Source: Sphingomicrobium sp. (GTDB lineage Bacteria > Pseudomonadota > Alphaproteobacteria > Sphingomonadales > Sphingomonadaceae). Taken from it: a stretch of 64,000 nt of DNA. The stretch is taken from the NCBI GenBank assembly GCA_025450755.1, contig JANWLR010000042.1, forward strand, positions 62,001-126,000, written 5' to 3'. The notes under the pieces were generated by a model. The model was not told where the DNA came from. It saw nothing but the letters and a program-made list of their open reading frames with translations, and did not search any database. The position numbers were made by a program, and so were the translations under genes. Shown here piece by piece: positions 29,839 through 37,985 of this stretch. Each line of letters starts with the position of its first letter. The stretch's first letter is position 1.

Positions 29839-31248
29839 TCAACGCCGCTTTTGCTGTTTCGGTCCCGATTCAATTCCACCCGAGAGAGTTGCAAGCACCG
29901 CAGTCCATGCAGCGACATTCTGGCGCAGCTGCGCGGGATCGATCTTGTCGAGCGTGTCGTCGGGTGTGTGGTGCCAGTCGAAATAGCGCGTTCCATCCTG
30001 GTTCAGTGAAATCCAGGGCGCGCCCGAAGCGATCGTCGCCTCGATATCGGTGCCGTCCGCTTCGCCTTTGTCGTTCTTGACGATACCAAGCGGCGCAAGG
30101 GTCGCGGTGAGCTGCGCATAAGCCGCAGGGTCCGATTTCGACAGCTCCGAGCTGAAGCGCCACACGCGATCGGCCCCGAAATCGCTTTCCCCGGCTATGG
30201 CGTAACGGTCCGCGGCGTGAGCCTTGGCGAGCGCGGCGCCGCCGAGGCCACCTGGCTCCTCGGCACCGAACCACACGATTCGGATCGTTCGCAGCGGCCG
30301 CCCGGCATCCATGATGCGCTTCGCGGCAGCGGTAACAATCGCCACTCCAGACGCATCGTCAATCGCGCCGGTGCCGAGATCCCAGCTGTCGAGATGACCG
30401 CCGACGAGCAGGATCGGCGCCCGGGGATCGCGACCCGGGATTTCAGCGACCACATTGCCGGACCGGCCGCCTTCGATTCGCTGGCTGACGAGAGTCAGAC
30501 GCATCACCACCGGCTTGCCTCGCTTGAGGATTCGGACCAGCTGCTCCGCGTCGGGGATGCTGAGCGCGCCGGCGGGGATCGGCTTCGCCCCATCGGTGAA
30601 ATATTGGATCCCGGTGTGGGGATTGCGGTGGTGATCGGTGCCGATCGAGCGCACAATAATTCCGGCCGCCCCCTTGAGGGAGGCGATCGTCGGCCCCTGG
30701 CGGCGCGGTGCGCCGAATTGGCCATAACCGGAGCCATCCTGCGTCGGCATCATGTGATGATCGATGAAGACGATCTTGCCACGAACTGCACTATCTGGCG
30801 CCGCGCGGAGCGCATCGACGCTGTCGAAATAGGCGATCTCGCCGGTGATCCCCATGGAATCTGTCGATCCGCTGTACCCAAGCGCGGTGACGGCTAGCTT
30901 CTGCGGAAATGGAGTGACGATCTCGGCGCTCTCCATCCCACGAGTCCAGATTGGCATCGTGAACGGCTCGACGTGGACGTTTGCGAAGCCCATCGCGGTC
31001 AGGCGGCGAACTGCCCATTGGCGGGCCCGCTCCTCGGCTTCGGTCGCCGCAAGCCTCTGTCCGACTTCGGTCGTCAGCCCTTCCGTGATGTCCCAGGCAT
31101 AGTGGTCGTTCTCCAGCGCATCGTCGCGGAGCGCCGCGACCTTAGGGTCGACGACTTCTGGCGGGGGCAGGGAGGCGACCGATTGCTGCGCGATCGCTGG
31201 GGAAGCCGAAGCGAGGAAGAAGAGTGCAGCGAGGAATGTGCGGTTCAT
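29839..31248 (-). CDS. Secreted M28 family zinc peptidase
   Basis: The 469 residues start MNRTFLAALFFLASASPAIAQ (signal peptide; written as MNRTFLAALFFLASASPA then IAQ). The M28 metallopeptidase ligands are visible: His285 and the bridging Asp297 in GGHLDSWDLGTGAIDDASG, the catalytic/ligand Glu pair in VWFGAEEPGG near 330, and the final His in DWHHTPDDT. A protease-associated (PA) type insert occupies about 115-260. Relatives are aminopeptidases or carboxypeptidases of the glutamate carboxypeptidase type. The location should be periplasmic or extracellular. Confidence 0.9.
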   Translation of the reverse strand: MNRTFLAALFFLASASPAIAQQSVASLPPPEVVDPKVAALRDDALENDHYAWDITEGLTTEVGQRLAATEAEERARQWAVRRLTAMGFANVHVEPFTMPIWTRGMESAEIVTPFPQKLAVTALGYSGSTDSMGITGEIAYFDSVDALRAAPDSAVRGKIVFIDHHMMPTQDGSGYGQFGAPRRQGPTIASLKGAAGIIVRSIGTDHHRNPHTGIQYFTDGAKPIPAGALSIPDAEQLVRILKRGKPVVMRLTLVSQRIEGGRSGNVVAEIPGRDPRAPILLVGGHLDSWDLGTGAIDDASGVAIVTAAAKRIMDAGRPLRTIRIVWFGAEEPGGLGGAALAKAHAADRYAIAGESDFGADRVWRFSSELSKSDPAAYAQLTATLAPLGIVKNDKGEADGTDIEATIASGAPWISLNQDGTRYFDWHHTPDDTLDKIDPAQLRQNVAAWTAVLATLSGGIESGPKQQKRR

Positions 31249-31312
31249 GGCAGAAGGCGTAGCAGGGCGCGGCGCCAAGTCACCGCCTCGGATCGATAAA
31301 ATTCTACATCGA

Positions 31313-32383
31313 TTAGAGGAGCCGCATCTGGTTGCCCTCGGGTGGTCGAAACAGGTCCGTGCGGAGCGGGAACTTCGTCTGTTTCAACCCATATTTCTTC
31401 GAAGCGACGTCGAAACGCGTACGAAGCAGCTCGGCCCATGGGCCTTGCCCTCGCATTCGGCTGAAGAAGTTCGAATCGTTGTCCTTTCCGCCACGCAGCG
31501 AGCGAATTGTGGCCATGACCTTGGCGGCACGATCCGGGAAGTGCTCGTCGAGCCAGGCGCGGAACAAGGGAGCCACCTCGTGCGGAAGGCGCACCGGAAG
31601 ATAGAAGCCGCCGGGAGCCCCGGCCTCAACCGCGGCCTGGACGATATGCTCGAGCTCATGATCGGTGACCTGCGGGACTATTGGAGCGATCGCGACATAG
31701 CAGGGGATTCCGACCTCGTTGAGCGCCTTCATGGCGGCGAGCCGCTTCTTCGGCTGCGGCGCCCGCGGCTCGAGGGTCCGGGCGACCTTCGGGTCGAGTG
31801 ACGTCACCGAAAGCGCCACGGATGCGATCCTGAGGTCCGCCGCCTGCCTTAGCAGGTGTATGTCGCGAAGAACGCGGTCCGACTTGGTCGTGATGGTGAA
31901 CGGGTGGCGGGTCTCGAGAAGCAGCTCGACGAGCGAACGCGTGACCCGCCAGCGCTCTTCGATCGGCTGGTAGGGATCGGTGTTCGTGCCCATGGCGATC
32001 GGTCGGCACTCATAGCCGGGCCGCGACAAAGCGGCGTGGAGGAGCTGAGCGGCGTTGGGCTTCACGAAGAGGCGCGATTCAAAATCGACGCCCGGCGAGA
32101 GATCATGGAAGGCATGGGTCGGACGGGCGAAACAATAAATGCATCCATGCTCGCAGCCGCGATAGGCATTGATCGAGCGGTCGAAACCCACGTCGGGAGA
32201 ATTGTTGCGGGTCAGGATCGACCTGGGGCGCTCGATCGTGACGGTGGTTCGCCGCCGCGACACGCCGTCGAGCGCTTCGACCTGGTCGAGCCATTCGCCC
32301 TCGATCACGCGCTCCTTGAGGTTGAAGCGAGTGGGGGTTGGATTGCGGGTTGCCCCACGTCCATGACTCGACTCGACAGCCAT
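31313..32383 (-). CDS. PA0069-family radical SAM protein (spore photoproduct lyase-like)
   Basis: The 356 residues carry the radical SAM cluster motif C-x3-C-x2-C as CEHGCIYC (Cys77, 81, 84), preceded by RSINAYRGCEHG. The GTNTDPYQPIEERWRVTRSL region and LSVTSLDPKVARTLEPRAP fit the SplB-like PA0069 group. Reductive cleavage of SAM is expected; the substrate is unknown, and DNA-lesion repair is one proposal from the similarity to photoproduct lyase. A perfect SOS-type GTTC-N7-GTTC box lies 24 bases upstream, which supports a link to DNA damage. It stands alone. Confidence 0.88.
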   Translation of the reverse strand: MAVESSHGRGATRNPTPTRFNLKERVIEGEWLDQVEALDGVSRRRTTVTIERPRSILTRNNSPDVGFDRSINAYRGCEHGCIYCFARPTHAFHDLSPGVDFESRLFVKPNAAQLLHAALSRPGYECRPIAMGTNTDPYQPIEERWRVTRSLVELLLETRHPFTITTKSDRVLRDIHLLRQAADLRIASVALSVTSLDPKVARTLEPRAPQPKKRLAAMKALNEVGIPCYVAIAPIVPQVTDHELEHIVQAAVEAGAPGGFYLPVRLPHEVAPLFRAWLDEHFPDRAAKVMATIRSLRGGKDNDSNFFSRMRGQGPWAELLRTRFDVASKKYGLKQTKFPLRTDLFRPPEGNQMRLL

Positions 32384-32406
32384 GACCGGATTCTAGACCA
32401 TGAAAA

Positions 32407-32421
32407 GAACAAAGCAAGAAC
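32407..32421 (-). promoter_or_regulatory. SOS (LexA) box upstream of the radical SAM gene
   Basis: The minus strand reads GTTCTTGCTTTGTTC, an exact match to the alphaproteobacterial LexA target GTTC-N7-GTTC, with a T-rich spacer as in known sites. It ends 24 bases before the ATG of the radical SAM gene at 32383, where a bound repressor would block transcription. No other exact match was noticed in the window. Confidence 0.65.
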
Positions 32422-32693
32422 ATCAATGGACCTGATCTACATTAACAAGTGAATTCAGTTCCGCCCGCGAGAGTTTCCGAAGGACCTGCGACCTTCGCTG
32501 GCTTTCTGCTGCTAAGAATAATCGCCAAAATTCAACTTGATATGAACGTTCGCTGCGATCCATTCCGTTGCATCGAAGCCACAGGTCGGTAGCGCGGTCG
32601 CTAAACCAGATTACATTTTCGAAACTTCGCCCGAGCGCATCGGTTTGCGCCGCGTCTCATCCAAATTCGAGAAGCGGAAGAAAAGGTACATCC
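32422..32693. other. Intergenic region upstream of the outer-membrane protein gene
   Basis: The gap between the radical SAM start (32383) and the barrel protein start (32694) is 310 bases. Apart from the SOS box, the part near the plus-strand gene is relatively AT-rich (AAAATTCAACTTGATATGAA around 32526-32545) and probably holds its promoter and a long 5' leader. No RNA structure or small gene could be supported. Confidence 0.35.
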
Positions 32694-33641
32694 ATGCACA
32701 AATATCTGTTAGCGGCCGCCGCGACGGTGACCATCGCCACGCCGGCCTTCGCCACCGACAATTCACCCTACGTTGGAATCGAAGGCGGGGTGACCTGGCC
32801 ACGCCACCAGACAGTCTTCGGTACCATCAACTTCACCAATCCGGGAACTCCGGGTCCGGTCAACGTGTCGCGCACCGATATCGCGAGCACCAGCTACAAG
32901 ATGGGCTACGACGTCGACTTCATCGGCGGATACGACTTCGGCATGTTCCGGCTTGAAGGCGAGCTTGGGTACAAGCGCGCGAAGATGAAGAATCGGACGG
33001 TGAGCTCGAGCTTCGTCAATGCAATCAACACCGGGGCGGGAACGACATATTCGACCACGACGAGCACGTTAACGACCTTCGGGCTGAATAATCACACGAG
33101 CGTCTGGTCGGCGATGGTCAATGCGCTGGCCGATTTCGGCGGCAATGACAGTATCGGCGGCTACGTCGGTGCTGGAGCGGGCTATGCCAATGTACATCAG
33201 TTCGGCGGCAGCAATGGCGGATTCGCCTGGCAGCTGCTCGCCGGCGTCTACATGCCCATCAGCAGCAATGTCGATATCGGCCTCAAATATCGCTACTTCA
33301 ACGCCGGACGTCGCAGTCGCACTCGGGACTTCGGATTCGCGGCGGGCACGACGACATGCGGCGTCGCGCCCAACACCTTTGCGTGCTCGCCAGGGACGGC
33401 CACGTTCGATGAAAGCGGCCGTTACAAGTCCCACAGCCTGCTCTTAAGCCTGGTTTACAACTTCGGCGCACCGGCCGTCGTTGCAGCGGCGCCTCCGCCA
33501 CCCCCGCCTCCGCCGCCGCCCCCAGCGGCTCCGGCGACACAAACCTGTCCTGACGGGTCGGTGATCGATGCGACGGCAACTTGCCCTGCACCGCCTCCTC
33601 CTCCGCCGCCTCCTGCGCCGGCGCCAGAGCGCGGCCGCTAA
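32694..33641 (+). CDS. Outer-membrane beta-barrel protein with proline-rich C-terminus
   Basis: The 315 residues start MHKYLLAAAATVTIATPAFA, a signal peptide. The next 240 residues alternate polar and aromatic residues, as in eight-strand OmpA/Omp25-type barrels (SPYVGIEGGVTWPRHQ, DVDFIGGYDFGMFRLEGELG, VGAGAGYANVH, DIGLKYRYFNAGR, HSLLLSLVYNFG). After the last strand comes a Pro/Ala-rich tail with runs of 11 and 8 prolines around a short TCPDGSVIDATATC segment. It then stops without the peptidoglycan-binding OmpA domain usual after such linkers. A terminator follows. Confidence 0.82.
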   Translation: MHKYLLAAAATVTIATPAFATDNSPYVGIEGGVTWPRHQTVFGTINFTNPGTPGPVNVSRTDIASTSYKMGYDVDFIGGYDFGMFRLEGELGYKRAKMKNRTVSSSFVNAINTGAGTTYSTTTSTLTTFGLNNHTSVWSAMVNALADFGGNDSIGGYVGAGAGYANVHQFGGSNGGFAWQLLAGVYMPISSNVDIGLKYRYFNAGRRSRTRDFGFAAGTTTCGVAPNTFACSPGTATFDESGRYKSHSLLLSLVYNFGAPAVVAAAPPPPPPPPPPPAAPATQTCPDGSVIDATATCPAPPPPPPPPAPAPERGR

Positions 33642-33683
33642 GATCAGAACGACAGCAGCGCATTCCCCCTTTCAGCGCTGCAC

Positions 33684-33717
33684 GGCCTCCCGGGTCCCAG
33701 CCCGGGGGGCCTTTTCT
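33684..33717 (+). terminator. Rho-independent terminator after the outer-membrane protein gene
   Basis: GGCCTCCCGGG (33684-33694) pairs with CCCGGGGGGCC (33701-33711), with one G-T pair and a six-base loop, followed by TTTTCTT. A second short stem (GCAGCGC/GCGCTGC) lies just upstream. It ends at the stop of the convergent transglycosylase gene. Confidence 0.8.
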
Positions 33718-35501
33718 TAATGATCCGCGCTCGCGGTCGTCGTCGGTAGGGACGGCCAGTGGTGCTCGGCCATCGTCGCCAGGCTCACCGTCGGCTCGCC
33801 GTCGAGGCCCTGGTAGACCCACATGTTCCTCATGACCGACGGGACGTAATAGCGGGTCTCCCAATAAGGGAGCGATTCAATCCACAGAAGCGGATCGCCC
33901 TTGTCATTGATCGATGCCCATCTTGCGACCGGCAGGGGACCGGCATTGTAGGAAGCGATAATTCGCGGAAGCTGTCCCGCGGTCGAGGAATCGCTCCGCA
34001 TCCGCTCAATGAAGCTCTGGCCGAACTCAAGATTGTATCTCGGATCGGTAAGACTGGCGCGCGTGTAGTTCAGGCCTCGACTGCTGGCCTCCTTTTGTGC
34101 GGTGATCGGAAGCACCTGCATCAGCCCGACGGCGCCGGCAGTGCTGACCGCTGTCGGGCGGAAAGCCGATTCCTGCTTGATGTGGCCGAAGGCGAGGGCC
34201 GGATCGACGCGCCATCCACCAACCGGGATCCAGCGCGGGTTAGGATAGCGATCGTCGGAATCGGACCGCGCGCCCCACTGGCCATGATCTGCGAGCCACA
34301 ACTGTGCGGCGGGCAGATCGAGCTTTTCAGCGACCGTGATGAGCGCGTGATGTTGGGTGGGCAGCCCGATCATTGCCTGGTGCCGGAGCATTTCCTCTGC
34401 AAGCGCCGGCTCGCCGATTTTCGCCAGCTCGATCGCTCGCTGGACATTGGGTAGGTCGTCGACAGGTGGGTCGAAACCGATGAACGGATCCGCAGCGAGC
34501 TTGGTCGGCATCCCGAGGGTCTCGCGCGCGAGAAGTCCATAGAAGCTTTCGGTCGCTTCGGGAGTCGTCGCCGCAGCCTTCAGGAACCGTTCGACATTCC
34601 CGGGACGACCGGCCGCCTGTTCGGCGCGCGCTGCCCAGTAATTTCCGGCTTCGCGAAGCTCGCGCTGGTCCGCAATCTGCGCCACCTGCTGGAATGCTGC
34701 GGAGGCGGCATTGAAATCTCCAAGCCGCCAGGAGGCGAGTGCGGAGACCCACGCCGACTGCGCCGCCCATTCACCCGAAGCGCCTTGCCGCCAGGTGTCA
34801 GCGACGCGCCGGGCATTCGCATCGTCCCCCGTGACGTAATAGGAGAAGGCGACTCTCTGGCCGGCTTCGGCGCGTGCTTCGTAGGAAAGCTGGGACGCAT
34901 AGGTGAGCAGCTGCGCTTCGGCGCCCGATGCATTGTCGGTCTTGATCAGCGGATCGAGCAGGGCTCGGAGCTGGTCGGCATAGGCTTCGCCCTGGACGGG
35001 GCGGGCACGGTAGCGGAGGGGCGCAGAGCCAATGCTGTAGACAGGCTTTTCAACGAGGAATTGCGGCTCCGTCGTTGTGCCGCGCTTTATCGCCAGCGCG
35101 GCCAGCTGCTCGGCTTCGGGTATTTCGGGAGCCTCGGCGAGCAGCGCCTGAAGCGACTGCAGATCGACGATGGGAGAGCCTTTGGCCGTATAGAGCTCGG
35201 CCTTGGCGATCGGCGTGAGCACGCTCGGCGGCAATGCGGCAATTCCTGCGCGCGCCGAGGCCCAATTGCCGGCATCAATTGCGTCGAACACGCCGCGCCA
35301 ATTCTTGGGAACGGGCACCGAAGCGGAATGACTGACGATGATCGGCTGCTGGGTCTGTGGTGCAGTTGCCGCCTGGCCGATGGATGTTTGAACCGACGGT
35401 GAGGAACTTGGCGGAAGCGCCGCGAGCGGATCCGGAGCAGTTTGCGCGAAGAGCGGCGCGGCCCAGATCGACGTTCCGAGAGCGAGCAGGCCAGTCCTCA
35501 A
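33717..35501 (-). CDS. Soluble lytic murein transglycosylase
   Basis: The 594 residues cleave peptidoglycan between MurNAc and GlcNAc to form anhydro ends, in the periplasm. The start is put at TTG 35501: a GGAGGA site lies at the right distance, the first residues form a clean signal peptide (MRTGLLALGTSIWAAPLFAQ), and the codon overlaps the upstream stop (TTGA). An alpha-superhelical N-terminal domain, as in Slt70, covers about 60-420. The SLT domain follows, with the catalytic Glu444 in HIKQESAFRPTAVSTAGAVG, then LMQVLP and IIASYNAGP. Confidence 0.93.
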   Translation of the reverse strand: MRTGLLALGTSIWAAPLFAQTAPDPLAALPPSSSPSVQTSIGQAATAPQTQQPIIVSHSASVPVPKNWRGVFDAIDAGNWASARAGIAALPPSVLTPIAKAELYTAKGSPIVDLQSLQALLAEAPEIPEAEQLAALAIKRGTTTEPQFLVEKPVYSIGSAPLRYRARPVQGEAYADQLRALLDPLIKTDNASGAEAQLLTYASQLSYEARAEAGQRVAFSYYVTGDDANARRVADTWRQGASGEWAAQSAWVSALASWRLGDFNAASAAFQQVAQIADQRELREAGNYWAARAEQAAGRPGNVERFLKAAATTPEATESFYGLLARETLGMPTKLAADPFIGFDPPVDDLPNVQRAIELAKIGEPALAEEMLRHQAMIGLPTQHHALITVAEKLDLPAAQLWLADHGQWGARSDSDDRYPNPRWIPVGGWRVDPALAFGHIKQESAFRPTAVSTAGAVGLMQVLPITAQKEASSRGLNYTRASLTDPRYNLEFGQSFIERMRSDSSTAGQLPRIIASYNAGPLPVARWASINDKGDPLLWIESLPYWETRYYVPSVMRNMWVYQGLDGEPTVSLATMAEHHWPSLPTTTASADH

Positions 35502-36211
35502 GAATCGTCCTCCATGAGAAGCAATAAGTCCTTCCATGCCAAGGACTTGTTTGAAGGTTGATTAATGAGGGCGCGAGGATGGTAGGTCGCGACGGTACGC
35601 ACACCTTCGATCTTGTGGACATGACCGCGCGCCTGGGTGACCGGCTTGCCCAGAATCGCCTGCGCGGGCCCTTCGCCGATCAGCAGCAGCCGTTTCGGCC
35701 TGACCAGCTTGATGTGGCGCCGCGCGATCTCGGCACAAGACTCACGCTCCGCGGCCGACATCTTAGCGCCGGTGACATGCACCGAGTTGAGCGGTGCAAT
35801 ATAGGCATGCTGGGGCGAAAGCTTGATCGCCGCCAGCATGCGCTTCGTGAGCTCCCAGGCATTACCACCGATAGGCCGTCCGGCGGAATAATCCTCGAAC
35901 GTTGGAGCGTCGGTCAGAAGCATTATCGCTGCATTTTCCAACCCTTGCGGCATGACCCGCTTTGCGGCTGGTGAGGCAAGCGGAAGCTGCATGCTGCTCG
36001 CCAGCCAGTCCTGAAGCTCGCCCAGCGTTTCATGCGTGGGTTCGACGACGTTCGGAGTTGTCGGCGCCTCGATCGGGCCGGGGCGGGGTGCTGTGGGCTG
36101 CAGCCAATTGCGCGGCTCCTCCTGGATCGCTGAATCAACCCCGGCTTCGAGCCACCAGGCCAATGCGCTGCGCGCCTCGGCAATGCCGATAGATTCCACT
36201 TCCCCGCCCAC
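35498..36211 (-). CDS. Uracil-DNA glycosylase family protein, divergent and without FeS cysteines
   Basis: About 237 residues from a GTG at 36211 behind an AGGAAAG site; a GTG at 36199 is also possible. The C-terminal half has the family 4/5 fold signals: a first motif LLTDAPTFEDYSAGRPIGG, where GEAPGxxED with GxPFVG is usual, then RLLLIGEGPAQAILG and the last motif TYHPRALIN. The four N-terminal cysteines that hold a [4Fe-4S] cluster in family 4 enzymes are missing. The N-terminal 90 residues are Pro-rich. It is coupled to the downstream transglycosylase (TTGA overlap), a pairing without an obvious functional link. Confidence 0.78.
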   Translation of the reverse strand: MGGEVESIGIAEARSALAWWLEAGVDSAIQEEPRNWLQPTAPRPGPIEAPTTPNVVEPTHETLGELQDWLASSMQLPLASPAAKRVMPQGLENAAIMLLTDAPTFEDYSAGRPIGGNAWELTKRMLAAIKLSPQHAYIAPLNSVHVTGAKMSAAERESCAEIARRHIKLVRPKRLLLIGEGPAQAILGKPVTQARGHVHKIEGVRTVATYHPRALINQPSNKSLAWKDLLLLMEDDS

Positions 36212-36335
36212 AGCTCTTTCCTCTCTGCCATTGACGGACGCGTCAAGGAATTGGCAGGGCAATCGAGTCGAATTGTGTAGCTGCCGCGACGAGACGCGAC
36301 TGGAGCGGCCTGTTCAGTGGAAATGAGGGCAGCGG

Positions 36336-37985
36336 ATGAGCGAACGCGAATCCATGGGATATGACGTGGTCATCGTCGGCGGAGGGCCGGCGGGCCTGAG
36401 CGCGGCAATTCGCCTGAAACAGCTCGCCAGCCAGGCCGGGCGTCAACTTAGCGTCTGCATCCTCGAGAAGGGCAGCGAGATCGGCGCGCACATCCTGTCT
36501 GGGGCTGTGGTCGATCCTGTGTCGCTGGACGAGCTCATTCCCGACTGGAAGGGGCGCGGCGCGCCGATGGGCGTGCCGGTCAGCGAAAACCATCACTGGG
36601 TCCTGACGAGCAGCGGCAAGTGGGAATTCCCCGAGTTCGTCATGCCGCCCTTCATGCACAACAAGGGCATGTACACACTGAGCCTCGGCAATTTCTGCCG
36701 CTGGCTCGCAAGTCAGGCCGAAGAACTGGGGGTCGAGATCTTCCCCGGCTTCCCCGCCGCCGAGATTCTGTTGAACGACGATGGGTCGGTGAAGGGGGTC
36801 GCTACTGGCGACATGGGAATTGCACGGGACGGCAGTCACCGCCCGGACTACCAGCAGGGGATGGAGCTTCACGCCAAATATACCTTCTTCGCGGAAGGTG
36901 CGCGGGGGCATCTTACAAAGCGCCTGACCGAGCTGTTCGGGCTTAGAAATGAAAGCGGTCCGCAAGTTTTCGGTATCGGGATCAAGGAATTATGGGATAT
37001 TCCTGCCGAGAAACATAAGCCCGGTCGAGTGATCCACACCCAGGGCTGGCCGCTCAAGGACGCATGGGGCGGCGGGTTCCTCTACCACCAGGACAACAAC
37101 CAGGTCGCCTTGGGCTTCATCGTCTCGCTGGACTATTCAAACCCGTACCTTTCGCCGTTCGACGAGCTGCAGCGCTGGAAGACTCATCCGGCAATCCGCT
37201 CCGAGATCGAAGGCGGCCGCCGCGTCTCCTACGGCGCTCGGGCGATCAACGAGGGCGGCTATCAGGCGATCCCGAAGCTCGCATTCCCTGGCGGCGCGTT
37301 GATCGGCTGTGCCGCGGGCTTCGTGAACGTGCCGCGGATCAAGGGCACGCACAATGCGATGAAGTCCGGCATGCTGGCGGCCGAGGCGGCGTTCGAAGCG
37401 ATTTCGATCGATCGCTCGGGTGACGTCCTCGACTCCTATGCGACGGCGGTCCACAAGAGTCGCATCGAACGCGACCTTAAGATGGTGCGGAATGCGCAGC
37501 CGGCGGTCGCTCACTGGGGCGGCGTGGCGGGCACGCTCTACGCCGGGCTCGACATGTGGCTGAATTACCTGAGGATCGGAGTGCCGTGGACGCTCAGTCA
37601 CAAGCCCGACCACACGCGCCTCAAACGCAAGGAGTTCGTAGCGCCCATCGATTATCCAAAGCCCGATGGCGTACTGACCTTCGATCGCCTCTCATCGGTT
37701 TTCGTGTCCAACACGAACCACGAGGAGGACCAGCCGGTTCATCTGGCGCTCAAGGATGCCGACATACCCACTGCGATAAACCTGCCGGTCTATGCCGGCC
37801 CCGAGCGGCTTTATTGCCCGGCAGGAGTATATGAATTCGTCGACGGCGAGAGCGGTGAACCCAGACTCCAAATCAACGCCCAGAACTGCGTCCACTGCAA
37901 GACGTGCGACATCAAGGATCCGACCCAGAACATCAACTGGGTCACTCCCGAGGGCGGTGGAGGTCCCAATTACCCGAACATGTAA
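36336..37985 (+). CDS. Electron transfer flavoprotein-ubiquinone oxidoreductase
   Basis: ETF-QO passes electrons from ETF (fatty-acid and amino-acid oxidation) to ubiquinone at the inner membrane. The 549 residues begin with the FAD-binding motif DVVIVGGGPAGLSAAIRLKQ. The middle includes ILSGAVVDPVSLDELIPDW and the quinone-binding and membrane-associated section around GFIVSLDYSNPYLSPFDELQ. The C-terminal [4Fe-4S] site has Cys in LYCPAGVYEF, then NCVHCKTCDIKDP. The length is normal. It reads divergently from the glycosylase-transglycosylase pair and starts a run of five genes to 42985. Confidence 0.96.
   Translation: MSERESMGYDVVIVGGGPAGLSAAIRLKQLASQAGRQLSVCILEKGSEIGAHILSGAVVDPVSLDELIPDWKGRGAPMGVPVSENHHWVLTSSGKWEFPEFVMPPFMHNKGMYTLSLGNFCRWLASQAEELGVEIFPGFPAAEILLNDDGSVKGVATGDMGIARDGSHRPDYQQGMELHAKYTFFAEGARGHLTKRLTELFGLRNESGPQVFGIGIKELWDIPAEKHKPGRVIHTQGWPLKDAWGGGFLYHQDNNQVALGFIVSLDYSNPYLSPFDELQRWKTHPAIRSEIEGGRRVSYGARAINEGGYQAIPKLAFPGGALIGCAAGFVNVPRIKGTHNAMKSGMLAAEAAFEAISIDRSGDVLDSYATAVHKSRIERDLKMVRNAQPAVAHWGGVAGTLYAGLDMWLNYLRIGVPWTLSHKPDHTRLKRKEFVAPIDYPKPDGVLTFDRLSSVFVSNTNHEEDQPVHLALKDADIPTAINLPVYAGPERLYCPAGVYEFVDGESGEPRLQINAQNCVHCKTCDIKDPTQNINWVTPEGGGGPNYPNM

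Noticed and set aside
33487..33620. C-rich repetitive DNA
   Set aside because: It encodes the proline runs of the outer-membrane protein; no regular DNA repeat unit was seen.
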